From Lumbricus rubellus (lineage: Eukaryota; Annelida; Clitellata; Crassiclitellata; Lumbricidae), in contig OX243828.1 in the NCBI GenBank assembly GCA_945859605.1, positions 23,723,609 to 23,787,608 of the forward strand: a stretch of 64,000 bases of DNA, written 5' to 3'. The notes below the pieces were generated by a model. That model searched no databases, was not told the origin of the DNA, and was given only the letters and a program-made list of their open reading frames with translations. This document shows, piece after piece, positions 1 through 31,275 of the stretch (its first letter is position 1; every line of letters starts with the position of its first letter). Made by a program: the position numbers and the translations under genes.

Positions 1-929
1 CCTTCAAGCTCACTAGGTCAGAGACACTTCAAGTAAAAGATAAGCCATTGTTAATAAATTTAGTTTGCTCTATCGTTTACCAACAGAGGGTATATAGAAT
101 TTTCCATATCATTTACTACACTTTGTTCGATAAAAAGTTATAATCAAGGCTTGCTTTACGGTGCTGTAGCCTAGGATGAGTTAAACTCTCGATTGTTTTT
201 GAGACTTGCCTTGCAGCGCTGATGTCCCATTACAAGTTTAGGTCTGTTTAGGTTTTGATGCTCAGATGCATTTTGTTAAAATTGAGAAATTTTTCATGAT
301 GATTATTAAAAGATTTGTACGCGTTTCTTAAGTTTCAATGTTCAATAGATTTTCAAATATTCTAGTGTTGAGGTCAGTTCAGATTGTGTTTTGCCGTTCA
401 GAAGTTTATTGGAACTAATTGCGTTTTAGCCATAGATGTAAAAAACCGATGGAAACGGAATAAAAAACGGGGGGAAAACGTCATTTTATTCGGGGGCTAA
501 AACAGAAATAAACCGACAAAAAACGGAAATGGAGAATAAATTGACTTTTTACATATTGAACTGCATTTTAAGCTTAAAACCCTTGTTTACTTGCTACATG
601 TATCTCTTAAATGATGACGTTAAACAATTAAATAATGACATCAGTTAGCTGAAACCTTGAGATTGGGCTGAAAACGTAAGGAATATAAGGAAAATATAAA
701 ACCAAGGAATATAATAAGGGACAGAAAAGAAATAAACAGCGTTACATAAAAAATTTAAAAACCGAATAAAACAATGGGAAAAATAAAAAACGAAAAAACG
801 ACGTTTTGGAGCGAATAAAAAACTATAATTTTAGCATAAGTTTCAATGTTCAATCTTTCAAATATTCTAGTGTTGAGGTCAGTTGATTGTGTCCTTAACG
901 GAACTAATTGCATTTTAGCATTCTTCCAG
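1..929. other. ATP5F1C intron sequence with a duplicated acceptor-proximal segment
   Basis: This is intronic sequence upstream of the first visible gamma-subunit exon. A segment at about 331-434 is repeated at about 838-919 (shared words include TTCAATGTTCAAT and ATATTCTAGTGTTGAGG). The second copy runs into the splice acceptor at 928-929. Between the copies lies about 400 bp rich in imperfect A-rich repeats around the words AACGGAATAAAAAA and GAATAAA. No coding potential was recognised here. Confidence 0.55.
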
Positions 930-3900
930 AAGGCCGAAGTGGAGCAGGACGAGAAGAAGCCGAACCATCTGATCCTCGCGATGACATCGGACCGAGGTCT
1001 CTGTGGCTCGTGCCATTCCAACATCGTGCGAGCCATCAAGGCCGCCGTACCTCTCAAGCCACCGGGCACTTCTTTCAAGATCGTTGCTGTTGGAGATAAG
1101 GCCAGAGGAATGCTGGGAAGGTTAGTTTCAGTATTTGACCTGCATTGCTTTATGGGACGCGGTGGTGTAGTGGTAGCGTCGTTGCCTTGAAGCCGGAAGG
1201 TTCGAATCCACCTCGCCACGTAAGGACCTTGGGCAAGTCCTTCACTCACAATTGCTCAGTGCTTCGGCGCGAAACTCCGATGCAGTGTCCGCTCTGCATT
1301 CGGGAGCGCCTCTGAGTAGAGAGAGCGTGAAGGGGCGCTGTAGCAAGTGCACATACAAACAGTTTGCTGTGCAGTACTTGAATGTCAGTTTTAACCCTTT
1401 ACTGACTGCGGTTGTAGGGTTAAGTTTAGGTCGCTTAAGTTTTTAGGGCTCAGAAGAGACCTGGACTTACCCTTGGCCTTTCATTTACTGTAAGTGGAGC
1501 CTCAGAAACAAAAGATACCTAAATTTACCCATACAGTTCACAGAACTTTGGTCGGTAAAGGGTTAAGTTAGAAGTGCTCACTTAGAGGTGCATGCTGAAT
1601 CAGCAGGAGTAGAAAAATTTCTTCAGTCATTGGTAAGTCTAGTTGGCTTAAGCTGAATGTTTAGCATTAATTGTTTTTGTGGCTGAAATTCTAACAATTC
1701 AGCTCAAAAGCTCGATGTATTTAATTTTTTTGTCTATTATAGTATTTGATAGGTGATTTACTGATAATTCCTACTTCGTTTCACCACATTGACATTCAAA
1801 TTGCAGTAAGATTATACAGAAATTCATTCAAGTATTTATATAGCACCTCTTCATGGACACTACTCAGAGGTGCTCCCGACTCCAGCATGAAACGTAACGT
1901 TTTGATAGTTTCCTAAATGAATCCTGATTCTGCGATAAGGCGTAGTAGTAGCGTTTGATTTAAATCAAGTGACTTTCCGTGTGGATTAACTGTTTGTTTA
2001 ACTCTTTCCTGCCGAACCCCATTAACAGGATAGGTATCAAAACAATTCAGGCTGGAAAGGGTTAACTGTGGCCTTTTTTCAGATTCTTCAAGAATGACAT
2101 GCTGATGCATTTTGCCGATATTGGAAAGCGTCCTCCGGTGTTCGACGACGCTGCGAAGGTTGCCATCGAAATCCTGAAATGCGGTTACGATTTTGACTTT
2201 GGTCAAATGTACTTCAACGTTTTCAGGTATCTTGACGAGTTTTCTCACTTGCGACGTGTGATATGGATTTTTAACCCTTTAATGCCGGAGGGTATGGGAT
2301 TTCCCATACCATTTACTACCATCGCGGCATTAAAGGGTTAACATTGAGAGAGGTGGAAAATGCAATTTCAACAGCGTACATTTGGCAAATTATGTGTTCA
2401 TATTCTGTCTCCGTTTTTAAGCACTTGGCAACTCTATCGCAAGACAGGTGATTGATTTCAGTTATGATATATGAAATTTATGTGAGTTTTTTGCACTGGT
2501 ATTTATGTACATTGAAACTGTAGAGTAATTTGTGCGCTGATTTGCATGATAGTATTTCAGATCTAGCGTAGTTCCGTGTGAATTCAAACTTGACTAAGTG
2601 ACCTAAGAGAAGGACTTTTTAAAGGTCTTTAAAATTTATTCATCGTTCCCACAGGAAAATCATTTCCAACAGATTCTGCTCAAATCTACCATGCTACGTA
2701 TGCATGTGCTTAAAGACAGTGCAATGTTGAGGCACATATTAAGACCATGGTGCAAAGAACTAAGAAACTATATAGCCTCATTACCCAGTATCTGGCTGAT
2801 TTTGCCCAGTATCTGGCTGATTGTGCCCAGTATCTGGCTGATTTTGCCCATTATCTGGCTGATTGTGCCCAATATCTGGCTGATTTTACCCAGTATCTGG
2901 CTGATTTTGCCCAGTATCTAGCTGATTTTGCCCAGTATCTGGCTGATTTTTACATTTGAAGGCGATTCTCGTGGATTGGATATATATCGACTGGGTTTGC
3001 ATAGCGCAAGGTTTTCTTCTGTAAGGAACAGTTTCTTTCTGTATTCTGCTTAACTCAATTGTGCGATGATGATGATGTGTTTCTCCTAGGTCTGTTGTGT
3101 GACTGTGTGTTTATCCTAGGTCTGTTGTCGCCTACAAAACGACCATCCTGCCTCTGTTCAACGGTGAGGCAATCAACCAGGCGAAGAAGTTGAACCTGTA
3201 CGACAGCGTTGATGAAGACGTACTCAGAAACTACCGAGAGTTCTCTCTCGTTAGCCTTATCTTCTTCGCGATGAAGGAATCGGCAACCAGCGAGCAGAGC
3301 CAGAGGATGACCGCCATGGACGGCGCCACGAAGAACGCTGGTCAGTGTCCATTGTCCAACCAGTTCTCAATCATTTAAGAAATTTGTTTATTTGGTTAAC
3401 AGTTAACCCCTTTAGTGTGCATTAAAATTTTCAATAACTCTATTACGGAGTGTAATTTTTTTTCAATTTTTTTTATATCGTGACCAAATGATTTTTCTGG
3501 AAATTATCCTGCTATTTTTTATGGTCGCCGCCCCAAAATAATTTTTGGGGGGGAAAATTTGTTTTCTCCCTAAATTTTCATATTATGACCAAATGATTTT
3601 TCTGGAAATTATACTGCTAGTTTTTTATGGTCGCCGCCCCCCCCCCCCCCAAAAAATGTTGTGGGGGGATTTTTTCCTCGATTGAAAAGAGGGCTTCTAG
3701 GCCTAAGGGTCTGATAAGGGCTGTTCTAGCATGTGTCACGATGCACAGCGACGATCACCCTCTGACGTAATCCCTGGCTAATACGAGTTTCACGCCAACA
3801 AGGCTGCAATAGGGCTGCTAGGCCTAAATGGTTGCTAGGCCTACAGGGCTGTTCGACCTGAAAGGCTGATTTAGGGCTGTCTGGTATGTGCTTTGGCACC

Positions 3901-5208
3901 CTCTGCACTGCTACGATTATCCTGTGACGAAATCCGGAGCTTATACCAGCTCCCCGCCGACGGGGTCGGAATACAATCTTTGCCCGAATATACTCGGGCT
4001 ACACGCTTTTGGCATGGTTTGTGCAGCCCGAGTATACTCGGGCTACATACTAAAGGGGTTAATTTAGTATGTGTGTATTTTCTTAACTACTGTATAAAAC
4101 GCATTAACGCAAAACCGCATTAAAAAATCAATACATACATCATTCTGATATATGCAAAGACCGTGCACCCGTATACATATGCTGTCCATTGTCCAACCCG
4201 TTCTCAATCATCTAGGAAATTCATTTATTTGGTTAATTTATTTGGTTGTGTATTTTCTGAACTACTGTATACATTTGATGAGGCGCGGTGATGTAGTGGA
4301 GGCGTCGTTGCGTTGGAGCCGGGAGGTTCGAATCCACCTTGCCGCATAAGGAGCTTGGGCAAGTCCTTCACTCACAGTTACTCAGCGCTTCGGCATGAAA
4401 CTCCGATGCAATGTCTGTTCTGCATTCGGGAGCGCCTCTGAGTAGAGAGAGCTTGAAGGGGCGCTATAACAAGTGCACATACAAACAGATGTCATAAAAC
4501 ACAGTAACGCAAAACAGTATTTTTTTAAAATCAACACATACATAACTCTGGTATTCAAAGACCGTGTACCCGTATGCTGTCAGCGGTCGTAAATATAAGG
4601 CCATTACTAGTGCTCATATTGTTTCCGAAAAACAAACTTTTAATTAAACTAAAAATTTACGTACTGCTGAAATTTATAAGTTTTTCTCAAATGTTGTATA
4701 TGTTGTGGTTTTATACTACTTTTATTTTGAAGCTCAGAACTACAAAATGAACATTTATGTACTGTTGAAATTTATATTAAAAAAATCAAATGTGGTATAT
4801 GTTGTGGTTTATACTACTTTTATTTTGAAGATCAAAACTACAAAATAAAAATTTATGTGCTGTTGAAATTTATAAGTTTTTTCAATTGTAGTATATGTTG
4901 TGGTTTTATATTACTTTTATTTTGAAGCTCACAACTACAAAATAAAAATTTATGTACTGTTGAAATTTATAAGTTTTTTCAAATTTGATATATGTTGTGG
5001 TTTTATACTACTTTTATTTTGAAGCTCAGAACTACAACCTTGGCTGGCTGTGGTGACATCGGCTAAAAATATATGGCTATGATACGCTGATTTTTCCTTT
5101 GCAGGTGAAATGATAGAAAAACTGACGCTGAAGTACAATCGTCAGCGCCAAGCCGTCATCACCAATGAGCTGGTTGAGATCATCTCGGGAGCAGCAGCTC
5201 TGAAATAA
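930..5208 (+). CDS. ATP5F1C: ATP synthase F1 subunit gamma, mitochondrial (3' four exons, 5' end outside window)
   Basis: This is the central rotor stalk of mitochondrial F1Fo ATP synthase, which turns inside the alpha3beta3 head and couples proton flow to ATP synthesis in the matrix. Exons are 930-1120, 2083-2226, 3120-3340 and 5105-5208. All introns are GT-AG, the phases agree, and the stop is TAA at 5206-5208. The 219 visible residues correspond to roughly the last three quarters of the animal protein. Family landmarks are the TSDRGLCG segment in the first exon, [21 protein letters not shown] in two stretches of the third, and the C-terminal helix ending [13 protein letters not shown], which packs inside the alpha/beta head. 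The N-terminal helix and transit peptide must lie upstream of the window. Introns hold a SINE, TTAA palindromic elements and minisatellites. The acceptor of the exon at 3120 is duplicated 30 bp upstream. Confidence 0.96.
1154..1371 (+). mobile_element. tRNA-derived SINE, family A, near full length
   Basis: The head is tRNA-like, with an A-box-like GGTGGTGTAGTGG and a perfect B box GGTTCGAATCC. It is followed by a conserved body (CTTGGGCAAGTCCTTCACTC, then GCTTCGGCGCGAAACTCCGA) and a tail with GAGCGCCTCTGAGTAG ... AAGGGGCGCT ... GTGCACATACAAAC. It lies in an ATP5F1C intron 33 bp after the donor. It is one of about 14 copies in the window. Confidence 0.9.
1391..1565. mobile_element. Probable TTAA-flanked inverted-repeat element, about 175 bp
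   Basis: It begins TTAACCCTTTACTGAC and ends GTCGGTAAAGGGTTAA, giving inverted ends with TTAA at each outer edge. The ends match the small palindromic family at 2271 and 11743, but the middle is longer and unrecognised. Confidence 0.45.
1835..1890 (-). mobile_element. LINE/SINE 3' tail fragment
   Basis: TTTATATAGCACCTCTTCA followed by ACTACTCAGAGGTGCTCCCG is the complement of the shared 3' hairpin tail carried by the L2-like LINEs and family A SINEs of this window. No upstream body remains. Confidence 0.6.
1998..2065. mobile_element. Small TTAA palindromic element (MITE), 68 bp
   Basis: The ends are TTAACTCTTTCCTGCC and GGCTGGAAAGGGTTAA, an imperfect inverted repeat with TTAA at both edges. 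It sits 17 bp upstream of the acceptor of the ATP5F1C exon at 2083, so it must overlap or replace part of the pyrimidine tract and branch region. Confidence 0.6.
2271..2341. mobile_element. Small TTAA palindromic element (MITE), 71 bp
   Basis: The termini are TTAACCCTTTAATGCCG and CGGCATTAAAGGGTTAA, perfect inverted repeats of 17 bp bounded by TTAA. An internal palindrome GGTATGGGATTTCCCATACC lies between them. It sits 45 bp after the donor of the ATP5F1C exon at 2083-2226. Target TTAA and CCC-starting ends are the convention of piggyBac-type transposons, so a non-autonomous piggyBac-like origin is an inference. Confidence 0.8.
2784..2955. repeat. 21-bp minisatellite, about 8 units, ATP5F1C intron
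   Basis: Tandem copies of TATCTGGCTGATTTTGCCCA(G), with T/G changes, run without gaps. The length is a multiple of three, so two frames stay open, but the translation is repeat-only and is not believed to be a protein. Confidence 0.9.
3403..4062. mobile_element. piggyBac-like non-autonomous element, about 660 bp
   Basis: The left end TTAACCCCTTTAGTGTG and right end CATACTAAAGGGGTTAA are 17-bp inverted repeats with one mismatch and TTAA at both edges. A paralogous empty site at about 4180-4270 lacks the element, which supports these boundaries. The interior has a roughly 115-bp direct duplication (3476-3705, shared word CCAAATGATTTTTCTGGAAA), a poly-C run and a perfect 18-bp palindrome at 4026-4043. 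No transposase is encoded. Confidence 0.75.
4279..4489 (+). mobile_element. tRNA-derived SINE, family A
   Basis: The tRNA-like head (GGCGCGGTGATGTAGTGG, B box GGTTCGAATCC), conserved body and hairpin tail are all present. It is inserted into the second unit of a local tandem duplication; the first unit (around 4085) shows the uninterrupted sequence. Confidence 0.88.
4650..5040. repeat. About 97-bp tandem repeat, 4 units, last ATP5F1C intron
   Basis: The unit carries TATGTTGTGGTTTTATACTA, then TTTATTTTGAAGCTCA and an A/T-rich ATTTATGTACTGTTGAAATT. Copies of the first word start at about 4699, 4799, 4894 and 4991. The array ends about 65 bp before the last exon. Confidence 0.85.
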
Positions 5209-6300
5209 ACATAGCGATAGGCTTTCCATCAAAAGGCATCGGTGATTTGCGAGCAGTTTGTCCGCAGAATTGATCGTGTGTTCCAGGTTTCGTAAATCGA
5301 AGAGACTCGGAACGTTAAGTCAGATTCTGTGCAAAAAAAATCGAGTATTTAGCAAACATTTCGCAGGAAGTAGTAGTGGTCCGTTAGATAAGTCTTGGGA
5401 TCGAATTTCTGGGGTTTCTGACTTACCTTAGGTAATAAATTTTACCTGAATGTTTTTGGAAAGTTCTTCGTCGTTTTTGAATTTTTAGTTCAATGGTGAT
5501 TGCGTTGCGTATGAGTAAATGTTGCTGTTTGTTTTGACTGGTGGTGGATAAATGTTTCCAAGTGGTTCTTTAGTTGTAACAGGATTTATGTAATTGTAAT
5601 AATGAATTTATATAGTGCCACTTTAAGAGGAACCCCTCAGAGGTGCTCCTGACCTGACGGCACCAAACCACAATCAAAGAGAATGGTTTTCAAATGCTTG
5701 CGGTAAAGGGTCAAAGAAAGACAGAAGTTCATTATATGGACTGCTAGGTAGCTTTTAAATCCTGAAACATGGACAAACCGTAGTGAAGCTTTTATGCAGA
5801 AGCTCAAGCTAAATGTTTCATGATTAGATTTAAGTAAGGTCTATTATAAGATGTGGTAAATTCATTAGTGCTAGAGACTCAAAATGGTTATGAAATTTGT
5901 GTGGTGGTCAAAAATCCACTAATCTTTTACATGTATTTGCAGTCTATATTAATTCTGCAGTTGCAAGGCTTCGTCGGAATTCAGGTGCAGTGATCGCAAC
6001 TGAATTTTGAAACCAAGTGTCCTTTTTTTCTTCGAATTAAATGCGGTTGGGAGTCTTGAGATGACATTGCTGCATTTTTCTTCTGAGCAAGATTTTAATA
6101 AAATTACAGACAGCCAATGATGTGCCTGACCAATCACGTGTGGTTGCTGTGTCAGTTTAGGAGATGAATGTTAATGCAATTTAATTAATAATAAAGTCCT
6201 GATAATTTAAGTCCTGATAAACTGTAGCCGATTAGAAGCCACAGTTTTGGTGGTGCGACACATACTACGGGTAAACCTTCAAATGTTGTTGCAATATCAA
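5209..6300. other. ATP5F1C 3' UTR and flank
   Basis: An AATAAA at 5434-5439 is a plausible poly(A) signal for ATP5F1C, about 225 bases after the stop. At about 5600-5710 (-) lies an L2-like LINE 3' end, with hairpin tail and a C-terminal reading HLKTILF. I see no gene in the rest. Confidence 0.5.
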
Positions 6301-6340
6301 TTCTTTAATACATGGCCTTCTCCAGGGTTCCCTGGTTGAT

Positions 6341-6590
6341 CAGATTTCGGCGAAACTGTACAATCGGGGACCGCTATTCATAGATCTTACATAATATTTT
6401 CAATTTGTTGTAAAGAGTGACGACCCTAACCGACCCTCACGACGGCTAACCTGAGTCCTAACCAACCCTCACGACGCCTAACCTGAGCCCTAGCTGACCC
6501 TCACGACGCCTAACCTGAACCCTAACCGACCCTCACGACGCCTAAAATCTATTAATAGCGGTCCCCGATTGTGCAGTTTCACCCAGATTT
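6341..6590. mobile_element. MITE with about 40-bp terminal inverted repeats and internal tandem repeats
   Basis: The left arm (6341-6385) contains GAAACTGTACAATCGGGGAC and CGCTATTCATAGAT. The right arm (6547-6590) is its reverse complement with few changes. The loop (6421-6545) holds about 3.5 copies of a 36-bp unit with CGACCCTCACGACGCCTAAC. No ORF is present. Confidence 0.75.
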
Positions 6591-8889
6591 CTATCTGGCT
6601 TCTGCAATGGGTTCTGGGTTTTGATTCTGATTTTATGGCATGATAAGTCATTAAATAAATCTAAAGTCAGCTACCATGTCATGCAATAACATGTTTACTA
6701 CTTTACTGTCATTGTGCATTTGCTAGGCCTAATGGAGTAATAAAGGTTATACAGTCTATACTTACTTACTTCTAAGAGGTCGTTGGGCGCCCAGGACCGT
6801 AACTCGGCCACTAGTTGCACTCTGCCAAATGCCAGGCCCAAGCCTAGATAAAGGAGGAGGGCGACACTAATCATCATTTATATGGCACATAATGGCAGTG
6901 TCGTTATAATATAAACAGTAACAAGTAAAGGACCGTTAATAATAGAGTCCTGTAGCTTGGCGTTGATTGAATAGCCGTTACGTCATATAAATTAACAGTG
7001 ACGTTGACTATGACGTAATTCGCATTAATACTCTTTAAAAATACGTTTATTTATAGACTGGCATTATGACGTGTCATCGTAAGTCATTGAAGAGACATCT
7101 CATTGCGAGCGCCGTTTAAAATTATCATTCTAAGTCGCTTGCTTCTTTAAAACTCATTTTTACATTCGGTGTAAAGCAAGTAAAATTATTATACACGAAA
7201 CGGCATGCAAAGCAGCACGCGAAGGGTAAGATTATAAAGCTTTTGAATTTTGCACAAAAATACTTAGAATATTTTGCATTTCCAAAAGCTTGACTTTTGA
7301 AAAAAAACTCGGTATCTTCTATCTTCTAGATACGATTTTATACCGCCGTAGTTAGCCGAGGGCGCTGTACATGAGTTCAATAAGTCAGTGGCAATCGTTT
7401 GATTTGTTTAAATTGATTATGGCAGTTTGTTGTGACTTAAAGTCTTAAATCATGTTCCCAGAGATGGTGTATTTTTTCATGTGGTTGGGGAAACGGATTG
7501 TTCCGCGAAGTGGGTCCTGCGCGACAGACGAGAGATTCCAGACCACGTAGCGTAGAATACCACGCGGGACATCCGGACTTGTATTAGATTTTTATATGGC
7601 CACGGTGTACATTTTGAACAACGCTATAAGAAATAAGTGGATTTCCAAAGTCATTGTAATTTAGTCACCATCACCATGGGGGAAATCATGCCCGACAGAA
7701 TTTGCTCAAATCTACCATGCTGCACACACACACTTGTTATTTATGGTAATTTTATACTGTGATGATAGTGATACGTAGGCCTATACGCCCTACACGCACA
7801 TGCTTGAGAACACTGCTTCACACAGTCCCTATGCGCGTTAGGCCTAAGGCGGTGTACCGTATAGCGGCTGTAGCCCATAATAGGCCACAGTGCAAAGAAG
7901 GCATAAGAGTTTGGGCCAAACCGGATTTATTTTTATGTAGGTCACAGAACAGACATTTAAATTGTAACGACACAGCCCACATATTATAAAATAGTAACCT
8001 ATACGCCAGCGAAACTTTCAATGTTAGGCCTATACCACACCACACCACACTAACTACCAGCATACCAATGAACATCTGATCCCATAATATGGGCCTCTTA
8101 TATAAGACTGTATTCATGTGGGCTCCAAATGGTCCTGTTGGCATGGTTCGTGGTACGGCCGGTGCCTATTAGCTGGCGATACGTGTCGCTTGCGCATAAT
8201 CCTGAGCGATCGAGGCAGATGACTTGCTTCTTTTAGCCGCGACGGTGACCATAGACATACATAGGCCTAACGCACTGCTCTGCCGACTCACCGCGAGCAA
8301 ACCGCGAGCACTGGAGCTAATCGAGCGATTACACAGCGTACAGAGCGCGTGTGGGCGATTGCTTGACCGTGTGCGTGCGTCTCGATCCGTCTCGTGGTGC
8401 CTGTGGATGACCGCGTCCATCCTGTTGTTTACGACTGCCTGCTTCTCCGATATATTATATCAACAAGAAAAACGTCACTTTTGGTTTCTGTGGAAAATAA
8501 TAAACGCCGTCGCCGGAATTTTGACGGGAAGCCGAATTTTGAGGCGGATCTGCGCCGACGAGAGGAGAATTAAAAAAATAGGAATTTTCGTGATATTTTG
8601 TAAGTATAATAATTATAATCGGAGCACGGCTACCTCCGTCATTTATTATTCGGTCGTCGTCGACGTAGGTCGAGATTCTAGTTTTTCGCCGGGCGTATGT
8701 ATGATCGCGAAACGGCGATTCTAACTCGTTAATTTGTTGAATTTACCGCATCCTATCGAGATAAGATAGTAAAGTGGGCACTGCCTGACGTTTGATTCCA
8801 GTTTAAGTAGGATATATTTTATTTATTTGATGTAAAAACGTTAGAATTGTGCCATCGACTGGTGTGCGTGTGCAGTGCGTAGTGTGTGT

Positions 8890-8900
8890 CCGCCATATTG
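8890..8900 (+). promoter_or_regulatory. YY1-like site, candidate UBA1 core promoter element
   Basis: CCGCCATATTG resembles the YY1 consensus around the start sites of many animal housekeeping genes. It lies 1.04 kb upstream of the first coding exon of UBA1, inside a CpG-richer patch. Assignment to UBA1 is inference. Confidence 0.35.
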
Positions 8901-9427
8901 AATCCGTTGGTGTGCTCGTTGAGCTAGCGTGTTAATATTATCGGATTATTCGGACAAAGAAAGTTGGCAGGGTGTGGTTATTTGGGGTAGTTCTATCGTA
9001 AAATTTGTAATTCTACGACGAATTTGTCAGTAATGCTGTGGTATTACTATAGGGTTTTGAAGTTAATGTTTCAGTGACTTTATTACGGACTTGCATTCTA
9101 GTGATTGCTCGCATTTATGGTGCTCGCGCGGTACCATGCGTACTTTCCGCGCCGAGTGAAGACTTTTATGAATTTATATTTTTGGTTCCTTTGCAGAAAA
9201 GGAAGTTTTGTTTGCGACTTCAATTTATGGTTTTATTTGTGTACACTAGACTGCGTTTGTACTTCCATTTGAAAGCTTCACATCTTTACTCAAGATGTGC
9301 ATAGTCATTAGCCATTGTGCCTACTTGAATGACTGAGCACTGTTAATTATTTAGCTTACTTGTTTTTATAAATGACTTTGGATTACATTTGTAGCAAATT
9401 GATAACAATCTTTGGAAAAAGAATAAA

Positions 9428-9590
9428 TTATTCATTCATTCCAGAATTTATATAGCTCTTCTTCAAGGGGCTGCTCAGAAGCGCTTCTGGCTCTAGCACA
9501 GCAAAAAGCAGTTTTGAGTTTTAAAAAATGCTTCTGTACAAGCACCAGGAGGCAGACATAGCCCATTCCATTATATAGCTTTAATTGAAA
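9428..9590 (-). mobile_element. L2-like LINE 3' end fragment
   Basis: On the minus strand the frame ends with LKLKTAFCCARARSASE, matching the closing [16 protein letters not shown] found in other copies here. It is followed by the hairpin tail and an ATGAAT-type repeat (9421-9442 on the plus strand). It is a decayed remnant. Confidence 0.65.
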
Positions 9591-9938
9591 TTGATTCAAA
9601 CTGAAACTTGAGAGTGTACAGGAAGAGATTAAATTTCGTCTCAGCTTCAGTGATGTTGATGGTTCTCTGCCTGAAGGCAGGTTCATTGGCTTTATGCCCC
9701 TTTGGATTCAGTATGACTACAAATTGTAGTTTTTTATGATAATATTTAAGTGTTTTTTGAATATCTCTGTTTGATACAGCCTTCTGATATAGCTGAGCAA
9801 TAGATCTGTTTTCGCATTACTTACAAGTACTTAGTGCCTTCTAACGGTTGACTTGGCAAATGTTGAACGATGGTTTGCACTGTGCAGCGTGGAAGCTGTG
9901 TATCTTATGTCGTTCATTCTCGCTTTCTATTTTTCTAG

Positions 9939-31275
<21,337 letters not shown>

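Larger units (their letters stand above)
6601..9938. other. Intergenic region and candidate UBA1 promoter and 5' UTR exon zone
   Basis: No conserved coding sequence was recognised. The 166-codon frame at 8224-8724 resembles no protein family. The stretch at 8150-8920 is richer in CpG than its surroundings. A YY1-like CCGCCATATTG at 8890-8900 is typical of housekeeping promoters. Since the UBA1 ATG follows a splice acceptor directly (9937-9938), at least one non-coding 5' exon must lie here; its borders cannot be fixed by eye. A LINE 3' end occupies 9428-9590. Confidence 0.4.

Noticed and set aside
2691..2959. Repeat protein in two frames (IWLI or QYLAD repeats)
   Set aside because: It is a 21-bp intronic minisatellite that stays open only because its unit is a multiple of three.
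6421..6545. Telomere-like CCTAAC/AACCCTAACC words
   Set aside because: They occur only as part of a 36-bp unit inside an inverted-repeat element, not as an uninterrupted TTAGGG array.
8224..8724. 166-codon open frame in the CpG-richer region upstream of UBA1
   Set aside because: It resembles no family, mixes low-complexity and stop-poor GC-rich DNA, and overlaps a comparable frame on the other strand. It is probably a promoter-region artefact.
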